Counted from the first letter of the stretch, positions 20,109-29,476 are shown. The stretch: DNA of 64,000 bases from Branchipolynoe longqiensis (GCA_030323885.1 CM059187.1:135018369-135082368); one strand, 5' to 3'. A program made the numbers and translations. The notes: generated by a model from the sequence alone, not told the origin.

Positions 20109-21113
20109 GTTTCCTGCCCGAGGAAGTTGCTGCCGTCTCCCGTTTCCGTGCCGCCTCCCTCGCCCCGGCGACCTGGAAGAACCGCCGTCGCCAGGCCGAG
20201 GAGTTCGTCACCTTCGCGGTGGCCCGAGGCGTGGCCCCCCCTCGCGCCCACGCCCTTCGACGTTGCCGCCTTCACGGCGGCCCTCTTCCTCCGCGGGCTG
20301 GCGCCCGCCTCCGTAAAGAACACCGTCTCGGGCGCCCGCTCCTGGGTAGAGGATGCTGGGGGCCTCACCTCGGGCTTCGACGCGCGCCTCCCCAAGGATG
20401 TCTGCCGAGGGGGGGAGCGAACCTCCGCCCACGTCCAGCGGCAGGCGCCGCCTCTCTCCCCGCAGCAGCTCGCCCTCGCCATCAACCACCTCTCCTGAGC
20501 AGGGCCCGCCTCGCTCGTGCCTCGGGCCGCGCTCCTCCTCGGGTACTTCGGGATGCTGCGCCAGTCCAACCTGCTGGCCCCGAGTCCCGAGGGGTGGGGC
20601 GGCCCCCACACCCTGACCCGCGATGACGTCCGGCCCGCGCCCGGGGGTCTCCGACTGCAGATCCGGAGCTCTAAGACCATCTCTTCACCCTCGGGCGCGG
20701 TCGCCCTCTTCATCCCCGCCATCCCGGACTCCGCCCTCTGCCCCGTCGCGGCCTGGCTCGGCGCCGCCGCCCTCTGCCCTGCCGCCCCTGACGCGCCCGC
20801 CTTCATCATGCCCTCCGGCCGGCCCCTCGACCCTCGCTCTCTCACCACGCTGCTACGAGGGGCCCTCGACGCCCAAGGGGTCCCCCGGCCCGAGGACTTC
20901 ACCCTTCATAGCCTCCGCCGGGGCGCCGCCCAGGCTTGCCAGCGCGCCGGGGTGCCCCTTCCTGAGATAATGGCCCAAGGTACCTGGACCTCTGCTGCCG
21001 TCCACACCTACGTGCCCCGCCTCGCACCCTCGGGCGCCCCTCGAGCCCTCTCCGCCGTTTTGGTGGAGGGCTCCTCGGCACCCCCTCACTCAAAAGATAC
21101 TCAGGCCCCATGA
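20081..21113 (+). pseudogene. Tyrosine recombinase (ORF3), frameshifted and with an in-frame stop
   Basis: The integrase of the element. The N-terminal SAM-like part starts in one frame (FLPEEVAAVSRFRAASLAP from 20111, then TWKNRRRQAEEFVTFAVARG). It continues one frame over as PTPFDVAAFTAALFLRGLAP and KNTVSGARSW. Removing one C from the seven-C run at 20235-20241 would restore continuity. A TGA at 20496-20498 then interrupts the same frame before the catalytic domain. The catalytic residues are all present: Arg in GMLRQSN (20559), Lys in IRSSKTI (near 20673), HSLR (His near 20907, Arg near 20916), Trp in GTWTS (near 20985) and Tyr in HTYVP (near 21009). The damage could be real mutation or, for the homopolymer, a consensus error. 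There is no ATG in the frame where it overlaps RT. Confidence 0.82.
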
Positions 21114-21139
21114 ATACTGACTCTCATACCTGATAGCTT
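21061..21139 (+). repeat. Split direct repeat copy B1
   Basis: A 79-bp segment starting TGGTGGAGGG and ending CTGATAGCTT. It begins inside the 3' end of the recombinase frame and is identical to 21679-21757. The core (CCCCATGAA..CTGATAG) is also imperfectly repeated straight after, at about 21147-21184. Confidence 0.9.
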
Positions 21140-21282
21140 ATTAATGCCCCATGAACACTGACACTGATACCTGATAGTTTATGATTTTTCTACATTGCTT
21201 ATCTACTCTTCATGCCATTGTTAACCCTGTTGCTCCGTATGGGCCTCTATTGTGATTTTACCATGTATGTTCTTGAGGCGCC

Positions 21283-21288
21283 AATAAA
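21283..21288 (+). terminator. Polyadenylation signal AATAAA
   Basis: AATAAA lies 170 bp after the recombinase stop on the element's coding strand and is the only such signal in the 3' region. It is placed properly to end the element transcript. Confidence 0.5.
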
Positions 21289-21319
21289 GCGTCTCATTTC
21301 TCCACCCCCGCCTTGCTTT

Positions 21320-21378
21320 CCTTCTTTTCGCGCATCGGTCGTAATGCGTAGCATTACGTTTGATGCGAGGAAAGAAGG
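21320..21378. other. Interrupted palindrome/hairpin in A2
   Basis: Outer arms CCTTCTTTTCGCGCATC (21320-21336) and GATGCGAGGAAAGAAGG (21362-21378) are nearly complementary. An inner perfect stem GTAATGC/GCATTAC flanks GTA at 21341-21357. It sits about 30 bp past AATAAA. Confidence 0.65.
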
Positions 21379-21567
21379 AGACCCTCCCCCGCCCCGCGCG
21401 TCACGCCGCCTCCACACCTCGGCCGACTTCGCTCACTCACCGCCACCTCCCCCCGCCCGTCCTTTGATCGCGCCCCACACCTCACCCGACCCCAGCTGCT
21501 CGCCACCCCGCACCCTCCCCCGGGCCGCTAGCATTCGCACCTCACCTGCTGCCGCCTCCCTTCCCCC

Positions 21568-21604
21568 CTTATAAGGCCGCCCGCCAGCCCTCCTCCTCAT
21601 TCAG
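21568..21604 (+). promoter_or_regulatory. Core promoter in A2 (TATA box plus initiator)
   Basis: CTTATAAGG at 21568-21576 and TCATTCAG at 21597-21604 are about 30 bp apart, the standard TATA-to-initiator distance. In a split-repeat element this promoter would be a copy of the one driving the element from A1. Confidence 0.5.
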
Positions 21605-21678
21605 CTCCCTGCCGTCTCCCTGTCAGCAAATCTTCTCCACCCACCCACCCAACTCTTTTCCCTATCTTCCCCCTAAAC

Positions 21679-21757
21679 TGGTGGAGGGCTCCTCGGCACC
21701 CCCTCACTCAAAAGATACTCAGGCCCCATGAATACTGACTCTCATACCTGATAGCTT
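21679..21757 (+). repeat. Split direct repeat copy B2, 3' end of the element
   Basis: Identical to B1 over 79 bp. Similarity stops at 21757 (CTGATAGCTT, then TAATGGG), which fixes the right boundary of the retroelement. The adjoining sequence has different base composition. Confidence 0.88.
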
Positions 21758-22283
21758 TAATGGGAAGGCCAAAATTCTAGGGCATTTTGCCTCTCTGATT
21801 TCTTCGCACATTGATGCATCAGGATGGGGCCTCGGTGCTCTTCATGGGAACGACTGGTTGGTCAGGTCGTTTGTGGAGGCGGATAATAGCTTGCTTGCTA
21901 GCTATCTGGGGCACCATCATGTTAGCCCTGATAGCCAAGTTGCATCATCACATATAAATATTCAGGAGATGGCTGCAGTGTACACAGGCTGCCAGAGGTG
22001 GTCACATAAATGTAGTGATGCAACCTTGGTTATGGTTACAAGTGGTGCTGTCGTTCAGGCGGCTCTGAGCACAGGCAGATCTAGATCAAGTGGGATCATG
22101 TATTATCTAAGGAGGTTGTTTTGGATGGCAGTGGAAAGGAATTTTGAATTTAAGTCGGTTTATATTCGCAGTAAGGATAACATCATCTGTGACTCACTAA
22201 GCCGCCTGGACGACAGTGCTAGTAACACGAGGATTTTGAATGCAGACCTATCTTATTACAGAAATATCTCAGCTGAGAAGTGA
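21758..22283 (+). pseudogene. RNase H end of a second YR retroelement (5' part missing)
   Basis: An open frame runs from the junction to TGA at 22281. It encodes an RNase H domain with DASGWGLGALH (Asp at 21813), NIQEMAAV, STGRSRSSGI and RSKDNIICDSLSRLDD. It has lower GC and different codon use from the adjoining Ngaro-like element, so it is a separate, older element. The third acidic position, normally an Asp in the strand before the STGRS motif, reads TSGAVV, so that residue appears lost. The RT part that should precede it is absent here and is not visible left of the gap. Confidence 0.75.
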
Positions 22284-22587
22284 GCAAAAGAGTTTTCAGG
22301 AGCAGTTCTACATCCCAAATTCATTGACAACAAGGGCGGTGCAAGTCAAGAGATACTTGGATTTTGTAGGCACTTTTAGTTTTGATCGGGCACATGTTCC
22401 TTGTTCAGATGAGCAAGCGGCCCTGTACGCGACTTGGCTGGCCCGCACTATGAAGTACAGGTCAATCAAAAACTAACTGAGTGGTTTTAATTATTTTCTA
22501 AGACAGACTGGCGCTCAGCCTATTGACTATAAGTCAGCTCTGCTGATCTCCTTGTCATTTCGTAGGGGAGTCTTATATATATACTAA
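22240..22587 (+). pseudogene. N-terminal part of a tyrosine recombinase, second YR element
   Basis: Overlaps the preceding RNase H frame in the +1 frame, as in YR retroelements. It encodes the SAM-like core-binding domain: SLTTRAVQVKRYLDFVGTF, DEQAALYATWLARTMKYRSI, then KN-stop-LSGFNYFLRQTGAQP. The TAA at 22474-22476 replaces the Tyr expected in the NYLSGF motif. The catalytic domain is missing, and the frame ends at TAA 22585-22587 in unrelated AT-rich DNA. It is a relic of the same element. Confidence 0.7.
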
Positions 22588-22915
22588 ATAATCCTCCCGG
22601 GCGAGTGACTTCGAGTAGCGGAAGTGGGCCACGATTACAGAACAGCGACACCCCACCGGTAACATGCATGAGCTAGCACAGGATTACAAGCATTCACTTC
22701 CCCCTCCACATATTTATACTTGTATAATAACTTATAGTGTGGTGATTAGCATGCTAGCCCCAGAATAGAAAGCATTGTGGGTTTCAAATCCTGCTGTATC
22801 ATTATTGAACCTACCCTATGTATGTATTCTCTAAGGGGATTGCCTGCATGTATGTAATTGTAAGCATTAAAAGGACTTACTCATGTAAAGCATTTAAAGG
22901 GCTTACAAGTCCAGT
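22588..22915. other. Unique sequence with a weak tRNA-like stretch
   Basis: Near 22738-22800 the sequence GTGGTGATTAGCATGCTAG followed by GTGGGTTTCAAATCC resembles an A box and a B box with one extra T. It could be a decayed tRNA-derived SINE. Nothing else was recognised. Confidence 0.3.
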
Positions 22916-24052
22916 AGTCTATGGTTGAGAAGGTTCAGGTGAATAAAGGTAGATTTATGTGTGGAGAGGTAGGTTCAGGTATGTAGAGGTAGGTTCAGGT
23001 ATGTAGAGGTAGATTCACATGTGCAGAGGTATGTTAATAGGTGTAGAGGTAGATCATGTGTGCAGAGGTGGATTCATGTGTGTGGAGATAGGAGTATACC
23101 TATGCACACCCGAACCTATGTGTGGAGGTAGGTTCAAGTATGTGGAGGTAGATTTCTGTGTATGGAGGTAAGTTCAGGTGTGTGGAGGTAGATTTGTATG
23201 TGTGGATGTAGGTTCAGGTGTGTTGAGGTTCATGTGTGCAGAGGTATACTCCTATGTGAGGAGGTAGGTTCAAGTATGTGGAGGTAGATTTCTGTGTATG
23301 GAGGTAAGTTCACGTGTGTGGAGGTAGGTTAAGGTCTGTGTAGGTAGGTTCAGGTATGTGGAGGTGGATTCGTGTGTGGAGGCAGGTAGGTTCAGGTTTG
23401 TGGGGTAGGTTCATGAGTGTGGAGGTAGATTCGTGTGTGTGGAGGTCGGTTCAGGTGTGTGGAGGTAGATTCAGGTGTGTGTGGAGGTAGGTTCAGGTGT
23501 GTGGAGGTCGGTTCAGGTGTGTGGAGGTAGATTCGTGTGTGGAGGTAGGTTCAGGTGTGTGGAGGTAGGTTCAGGTGTGTGGAGGTAGGTTCAGCTGTGT
23601 GGAGGTAGGTTCAGGTGTGTGGAGGTAGGTTCAGGTGTGTGGAGGTAGATTCGTGTGTGGAGGTAGATTCGTGTGTGGAGGTAGATTCATATGTGTAGAG
23701 GTAGGTTCTGTTGTGTGGATATAGGTTCAGGTGTATGGAGGTAGATTCGTGTGGGTGGAGGTAGGTTCATGTGTGTGGAGGTAGGTTCAGGAGTGTGGAG
23801 GTAGATTAAGGTGTGTGGAGGTAGGTTCAAGTGTGTGGGGTAGGTTCAGGTGTGTGGAGGTAGGTTCAGGTGTGTGGAGGTAGGTTCAGGTGTGTGGAGG
23901 TAGGTTCAGGAGTGTGGAGGTAGGTTCAGGTGTGTGGGGGTAGGTTCAGGTGTGTGGAGGTAGATTCGTGTGTGCGGAGGTAGGTTCAGGTGTGTGGAGG
24001 TAGGTTCAGGAGTGTGGAGGTAGATCCATGTGTGTGCAGGTAGGTTCAGGCG
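22916..24052. repeat. 20-bp minisatellite, about 55 copies
   Basis: Units of GGTAGGTTCAGGTGTGTGGA with variants (GTAGATTCGTGTGTGGAG) run for about 1.1 kb. The array is most regular at 23440-23660 and 23840-24010. Confidence 0.95.
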
Positions 24053-24099
24053 TGCAGAGTTCGGCGACGGGATGTATGACTATGAGTCTCCCCTGTCAC

Positions 24100-24360
24100 C
24101 TCCCACAGTTATCCCCCCCACCCACCCCCCACCCCCACCCCCTACCTCGCCACCACCACCTACACTCTCCACCCCCACCCCCATCCCACGGGCACTATCC
24201 ACCCACCCCCTCCCCCACCCGCTCCCCTCCCACCACCCCATCCCCCCACCACCCTTCCGCCAACCACATCCCCATCCTCCACCTCACCACCATACTTAGC
24301 CCCCTACCCCCCCACACACCTCCACCCACCCGCACCACCCACCCGCACCCCACCCCGCAC
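24100..24360. repeat. CCCACC-rich simple sequence
   Basis: C-rich, nearly G-free sequence of CCCCACC, CCACCC and CACCACC words. Confidence 0.8.
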
Positions 24361-24435
24361 ACACAGTTCATGTAGACATGCCCACAGGCTCGTCCAACAT
24401 TTACTAACAATTCGTCGCAACATGTCATCAAACAT

Positions 24436-24675
24436 GTCTCGCCTCACCCTGTAAGTGCACCCTGTAAGCACATCCTGTAAGTGCACACTGTAAGCACATC
24501 CTGTAAGTACACACTGTAAGTGCACCCTGTAAGCACATCCTGTAAGTGCACACTGTAAGCACATCCCATAAGTACACACTGTAAGAGTACCCTGTAAGGA
24601 AATCCTGTAAGTGAACACTGTAAGCACATCCTGTAAGTACACACTGTAAGTGCACCCTGTAAGCACATCCCCTAA
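24436..24675. repeat. Minisatellite, 18-bp-like unit CCTGTAAG..ACACTGTAAG
   Basis: CCTGTAAGTGCACACTGTAA and CCTGTAAGCACAT units alternate about 13 times. Confidence 0.9.
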
Positions 24676-25095
24676 GTGCACACCACCACATCACCACACC
24701 ACCACACCACCACACCACCACACCACCACGCCACCACACCACCACGCCACCACGCCACCACGCCACCACGCCACCACGCCACCACACCACCACACCACCC
24801 GCGCCACCACACCACCACACCACCACACCACCACACCACCACACCACCCACCACCGCACCAACCGCACCACGCACCACCGCACCACCGCCACCACCACGC
24901 CACGCACGCCACCACACCACCACACCACACACACCACACCACCACACCACCACACCACCACACCCCACACCACCACACCACCACACCACCACACCACCAC
25001 ACCACCACACCACCACACCACCACACCACCACACCACCACACCACCACACCACCACACCACCACACCACCACACCACCACACCACCACACCACAT
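24676..25095. repeat. (CACCACAC)n microsatellite, about 420 bp
   Basis: Almost perfect ACCACCAC octamers with a CGCCACCA variant block at 24725-24780. His/Thr/Pro and Trp/Cys/Gly frames are artefacts. Confidence 0.95.
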
Positions 25096-25619
25096 ATTAG
25101 TGCTGGCCCAGTGGGCGCACTAATGTAGCTGTCACACTACGACGACTAGGCCGGCGACAGTCCAACGACTTGTCGTTTTGCTCTGTCGTTGGCTGTCGTC
25201 GATTGTCGCTAAGGTGTCGCTATGCTGTCGTTCGGGTGTCGCCGCGACACCTCCGCGACACCTCCGCGACAACTCCAGTTTCTCCACTGTCGCCCGGTTG
25301 TCGTCGGGTTTTTGTGCATGTTGAAAAACCTCGACGACAGCCGGCGACAGACGCTGTCGTTCGGCTGTCGCTACGGTGTCGCTACGGTGTCGCTACGGTG
25401 TCGTCTTGTCGTTAAGCTGTCGTTAAGTTAAACACAAGAATGGGACGGTCCAAACATGGCTCAGTTTAGCTTGCTTTGAGGGATGTTAGGACCGTCCCAA
25501 ATATGAAGACTGCTTCCTAACAGGTCCGCCGCATAGTCTAATACACATGTTTGTACCGTCCCATTTCTTATCATATGGAGACTGCTTCCTAACAGGTCCG
25601 CCGCATATACCTACATGTT

Positions 25620-27250
25620 TGCACCGTCCCATTCTTCATATTTCTCATGGAAACTGCTTCGTGTGTGTCTGTGTGTGTGTAGTGGTGTGTCTGTGTGTGT
25701 CTGTGTGTGTGTGTCTGTGTGTGTATCTGTCTGTGCGTGTGTCTGTGTGTGTCTCTTTGTCTGTGTGTGTGTGTCTCTGTATGTGTCTGTGTGTGTCTCT
25801 GTGTTGTGTCTCTGTGTGTGTCTGTGTCTGTGTGTGTGTCTGTGTGTGTGTGTCTCTGATGTGTCTGTGTCTCTGTGTGTGTGATAAACCACACACACTC
25901 ACTCACATTCACACTCACTATCACACTCACTATCACACTCACTATCACACTCATTATCACACTCACTATCACACTCACTATCACACTCACTATCACACTC
26001 ACTATCACACTCACTATCACACTCACTATCACACTCACTATCATGAGTCATATTTCTCATGAAGACTGCTTCCTAACAGGTCCGCCGCATAGTCTAATAC
26101 ACATGTTTGTACCGTCCCATTTCTTCATATAAAATATATGGAGACTGCTTCCTAACAGCACACTTGCTATCCGGACCGCACCTCGTCCACACCTCTCTCT
26201 ATCACCTCTCCGCCGGCCGGACACCTCCTTGATATGTCTGAAAAGAGTTCCAGGAGGGGGTGCCTGCCGGCATTTTCACTTTCTACCCTTACTCTGTCCG
26301 TGTCTATGGCTCGCCGGTTGGTTACCATAGGGCAGATAGGCACGGGCCTTTGACTCAACTCTCCTCATTTCTCTTTCCTAGATCTGCCCACTCGATTTCT
26401 CCCAGGCTCACTTCTTCCCCTAACCAGGGTTGTTGTGTTCTTGGGGGGGGCTCTTGACCTTTTTTCCTTTCTCTGACTGGTTCTTGTTGCTGGAACGACC
26501 GCTGCTACCACCTTTGCCCGCCTTCCTCACACCCCTGCTGACCGGATACAAGTGCTCCCCTACAGACACCATACAGATCACTACAAACAGACGGCACGGA
26601 GAGATCCGCTGCCACCCGACGCCCCGTCGTCACCACGTCTTGAAGGATGCCCCCAGCCTTCACAACACTTCCTCTGAGACCACTTCACCGCAGAAGACAT
26701 GTCTTAACCAAAGACTGGGCCGATTTATCGGAGCCTCTCTACAAATGTTGCAGTCCTGCAACCGGTAACCGTCGTAAGGTTACGAACACCCCATACAATA
26801 ATACAATTCCTAACAGGTCCGCCGCATAGTCTAACACACATGTTTGTACCGTCCCATTTCTTCATATATCATATGAAGACTGCTTCCTCACAGGTCCGCT
26901 GCATAAACCTACATGTGATAATGAGTGTGATAGTGAGTGTGATAGTGAGTGTGAGTATGATAGTGAGTGTGATAGTGAGTGTGATAGTGAGTGTGAATGT
27001 GATAGTCAGTGTGATAGTGAGTGTGAGTGTGATAGTGAATGTGAGTGAGTGTGTGTGGTTTATCACACACACAGAGACACACACACACAGACACACACAC
27101 AGACACAGAGACACAACACAGAGACACACAGACACATACAGAGACACAACACAGAGACACACACAGAGACACACACGCAGATACACCACTACACACACAC
27201 GAAGCAGTTTCCATGAGAAATATGAAGAATGGGACGGTGCAAACACTCAC
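25620..27250. repeat. Inverted microsatellite arms inside element A
   Basis: The left arm runs from GCACCGTCCCATTCTTCATA (25620) through (GTGTCT)n and GTGATAAACCACACACAC to (ACTCACTATCAC)n at 25905-26045. The right arm (about 26914-27245) is the reverse complement in the same order. The spacer holds the 77-bp repeats and the 648-bp insertion. Confidence 0.75.
26159..26806 (+). mobile_element. 648-bp retroinsertion with 10-bp TSD, unknown family
   Basis: Inserted into a 77-bp repeat unit and flanked by TTCCTAACAG at 26149-26158 and 26807-26816. It starts CACACTTGCTATCCGG and ends in an A-rich tail (CCATACAATAATACAA), which sets the orientation. Frames inside are short and unrecognised. It could be a 5'-truncated LINE 3' end or a SINE. 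Confidence 0.65.
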
Positions 27251-27427
27251 TATCATGAGCCATGTTTGCACCGTCCCATTCTTCATATTTCTCATAAAGA
27301 CTGCTTCCTAACAGGTCCGCCGCATAGTCTAACACACATGTTTGGACCGTCCCATTCTTCATAACAGGGCTGCGAAATAACCCCATGGAAAAGGTTTAAA
27401 AAAATACACACATACATATACATACAT

Positions 27428-27503
27428 AAGCCGTGTTCACACGGATGATGTAAATCAATTCGTAGAAAGCGACTTGTATAGTTCGGGTTACATTTCGCGT
27501 GTG
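27428..27503. other. Short inverted repeat
   Basis: AGCCGTGTTCACACGG pairs imperfectly with CGTGTGAACGCGCGGCT, giving a possible stem of about 76 bp overall. It may be a tiny fold-back or a MITE remnant. Confidence 0.35.
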
Positions 27504-27968
27504 AACGCGCGGCTGAGTCGGATTAGGGCTGAATCGATTCCTGTGATCTGGATACTGTACCGTCCCATTTCTTCATATATCATATGGAGACTGCTTCCTC
27601 ACAGGTCCGCCGCATAGTTCCATTTCTTCATATATCATATGGAGACTGCTTCCTCACAGGTCCGCCGCATAGTCTAACACGCATGTTTGTACCGTCCCAT
27701 TTCTTCATATATCATATGGAGACTGCTTCCTAACAGGTCCGCCGCATAAACCAACATGTTTGAACCATCCTATTCTTCATATCTCTCATGGAAACTGCTT
27801 CCTAAACAGGTCCGGGGGCACTGTCGCGGCACTGTCGCGGCACTGTCGCGGCACTGTCGCGGCACTGTCGTCCAACTTGGCCCGAATTTGCATATGTCGT
27901 CGGGTTTTCACCAAATCCAAGTCGCTGGGCTGTCGTCGCCGCTTGTCGTCGTAGTGTGACAGCTACAT

Positions 27969-28545
27969 TTCTCTCCACTCCCACTCTTCTCGCTCCCCAC
28001 TCCTGGCTCCCCATCTCCCCGCTCCCCACTCCTTACTCTCCGCTCCCACTCTTCTCGCTCCCCACTCCCGGATCCCCATCTCCTCGCTCCCCACTCCACG
28101 CTCCCCACTCCTGGCTCCCCGCTCGCACTCTTCTTGCTCTCCACTCCCGGCTCCCCATCTCCTCACTTCCCGCTCCTTACTCCCCGCTCCCACTCTTCTC
28201 GCTCCCCACTCCCGGCTCCCCATCTCCTCGCTTCCCACTCCTGGCTCCCCGCTCCCACTCTTCTCGCTCTCCACTCCCCGCTCCCCACTCCTGGCTCCCT
28301 GCTCCCACTCTTCACCTCGCGCCCCCATCCCTGCTCCCCCCATCCCCCCACGTCCCCGCCTCCCGGACCCCACTACTGTCCTTACTCCCTGCTCCCACTC
28401 TTCTCGCTCCCCACTCCCGGCTCCCCATCTCCTCCCTTCCCGCTCCCCACTCCTGGCTCCCCGCTCCCACTCTTCTCGCTCTCCACTCCCCACTCCCGGC
28501 TCCCCGGCTCCTGGCTCCCTGCTCCCCATCTCCCCTTCTGTTTTC
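27969..28545. repeat. CTCCC-rich minisatellite
   Basis: Repeats of CCCACTCTTCTCGCTC, CCCACTCCCGGCTCCC and CATCTCCTCGCTTCCC in varying order, probably with a unit of about 15 bp and higher-order blocks of 60-85 bp. Confidence 0.9.
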
Positions 28546-29106
28546 CATGTCACTCGCCACATACGCCACATACGCCCACGAACACACAAACACACAAACA
28601 CCAGCATGGCCACACACTCTCCCCCCGACACACGCTGACTCGTTCATTGCCAGTATAATGCGGATGGCTCGGTAGTGGTGGTGGTAGTGGTGGTCCCCTA
28701 CCGATGCAGCACTATAAAGCGAGTATGTGTCCGTCGGCGCCCGGCTTGGTCCATCCGATGTTCCTCGTACAGAAAACCAATCAATTGTGGTTCAGAGAGA
28801 GAAACATTAGAGAGAGACAGAGACAGACATAAAGAGAGTGTAAATTGTACTTCTAATTTGTCTGGGTGCCCGTTGTGAGATGGCGTGGAGGTGGAAGGGG
28901 ACGTGGCTGTGTGGTGGTGTGGTGGTGTGGTGGTGTGGTGGTGTGGTGGTGTGGTGGCGTGCTGGCAGTTTGGTATCAAAGCCCAGACTGGAAATGGTTT
29001 TCTGATCCACTCGAGGTTATGAATCAACTCATACCATCATGAATAGAGCAGACATGGCTTTCATCTGGAATTATATACATATGATATAGTAGTATATATA
29101 TATATA
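28546..29106. other. Unique sequence with a (GGTGTGGT)n patch
   Basis: GTGTGGTG octamers lie at about 28910-28965. Otherwise there is non-repetitive DNA without a recognisable gene. Confidence 0.4.
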
Positions 29107-29108
29107 TA

Positions 29109-29287
29109 CACTAAAACCTCTAAATCGACGACCATGGGACCGACTTTAAAAGGTCCATTTACGGAGGTGGTTGGTTTAGGTAGTTTGTTTTATCGTTACA
29201 ATGGGCGATCCTTTGGGACCCAAATAAAGCGATTGATATAGGGGATTGGTCGATCTGTAGAGGTGGTCGGTTAGAGAGGTTTTACTG
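29109..29287. mobile_element. Mariner-like MITE, copy A
   Basis: Inverted ends CACTAAAACCTCTAAATCG and the complement of AGAGAGGTTTTACTG, flanked by TA on both sides. 179 bp, no coding capacity. The interior word GGACCCAAATAAAG is shared with the next copy. Confidence 0.7.
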
Positions 29288-29297
29288 TATGTATATA

Positions 29298-29476
29298 CAG
29301 TAAAACCTCTCTAAATCGACCGACCATGGGACCGACATTTAAGTGGTCCATTTAGGGAGGTGTTTGGTTTAGGGAATTAGAATATCCTTACAATGTTATT
29401 CTTGGGACCCAAATAAAGTGATCGATACAGGGGAGTGGTCGATCTGTGGAGGTGGTCGGTTACAGAGGGTTTACTG
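29298..29476. mobile_element. Mariner-like MITE, copy B
   Basis: A tandem neighbour of copy A with the same length. It has ends CAGTAAAACCTCTCTAAATC and complement, TA flanks, and sequence similarity to copy A throughout. Confidence 0.72.

Larger units (their letters stand above)
21140..21678 (+). repeat. Presumed A2 repeat of the retroelement
   Basis: Lies between B1 and B2, so in the Ngaro layout it should duplicate the element's 5' end (A1). It carries an AATAAA signal at 21283-21288, a hairpin at 21320-21378, a TATA-like box at 21568-21576 and an initiator at 21597-21604. A1 cannot be compared because it falls in the gap. Confidence 0.6.
16356..21757 (+). mobile_element. Ngaro-like tyrosine-recombinase retrotransposon
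   Basis: Gene order gag, RT-RNase H, YR, with no methyltransferase domain between RNase H and YR, fits Ngaro rather than DIRS or PAT. The 3' end shows the split direct repeat arrangement: B1 (21061-21139), A2 (21140-21678), B2 (21679-21757). B1 and B2 are identical over 79 bp. The whole element is very GC-rich with C/G at third codon positions, unlike its flanks. The left boundary given is the gap start, and the true 5' end is unknown. Identical B copies suggest recent insertion, although the recombinase frame is broken. Confidence 0.85.
25123..27968. mobile_element. 2.85-kb composite element A, Harbinger-like ends, GTCG-rich
   Basis: The first 24 bp (25123-25146, starting ATGTAGCTGTCACACTACGA) are the exact complement of 27945-27968. 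Both subterminal regions are packed with TGTCGY/RCGACA words (25147-25430 and 27805-27950). The middle contains a 77-bp repeat (accGTCCCATTTCTTCATA / CTGCTTCCTAACAGGTCCGC) at 25440-25650, 26050-26158, 26807-26920 and 27215-27810. It also contains inverted microsatellite arms and a separate retroinsertion. No transposase frame is seen. A clear TWA duplication is not visible (TAA left, TTT right). Confidence 0.65.

Noticed and set aside
18522..20902. Long minus-strand frames opposite RT and YR
   Set aside because: GC-rich coding sequence with few stops on the opposite strand; the plus strand carries the conserved motifs.
22916..24052. Telomere-like repeat (GGTAGGTT words)
   Set aside because: The unit is 20 bp and does not match TTAGGG; it is a minisatellite.
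24650..25128. His/Thr/Pro and Trp/Cys/Gly frames
   Set aside because: Translations of (CACCACAC)n.
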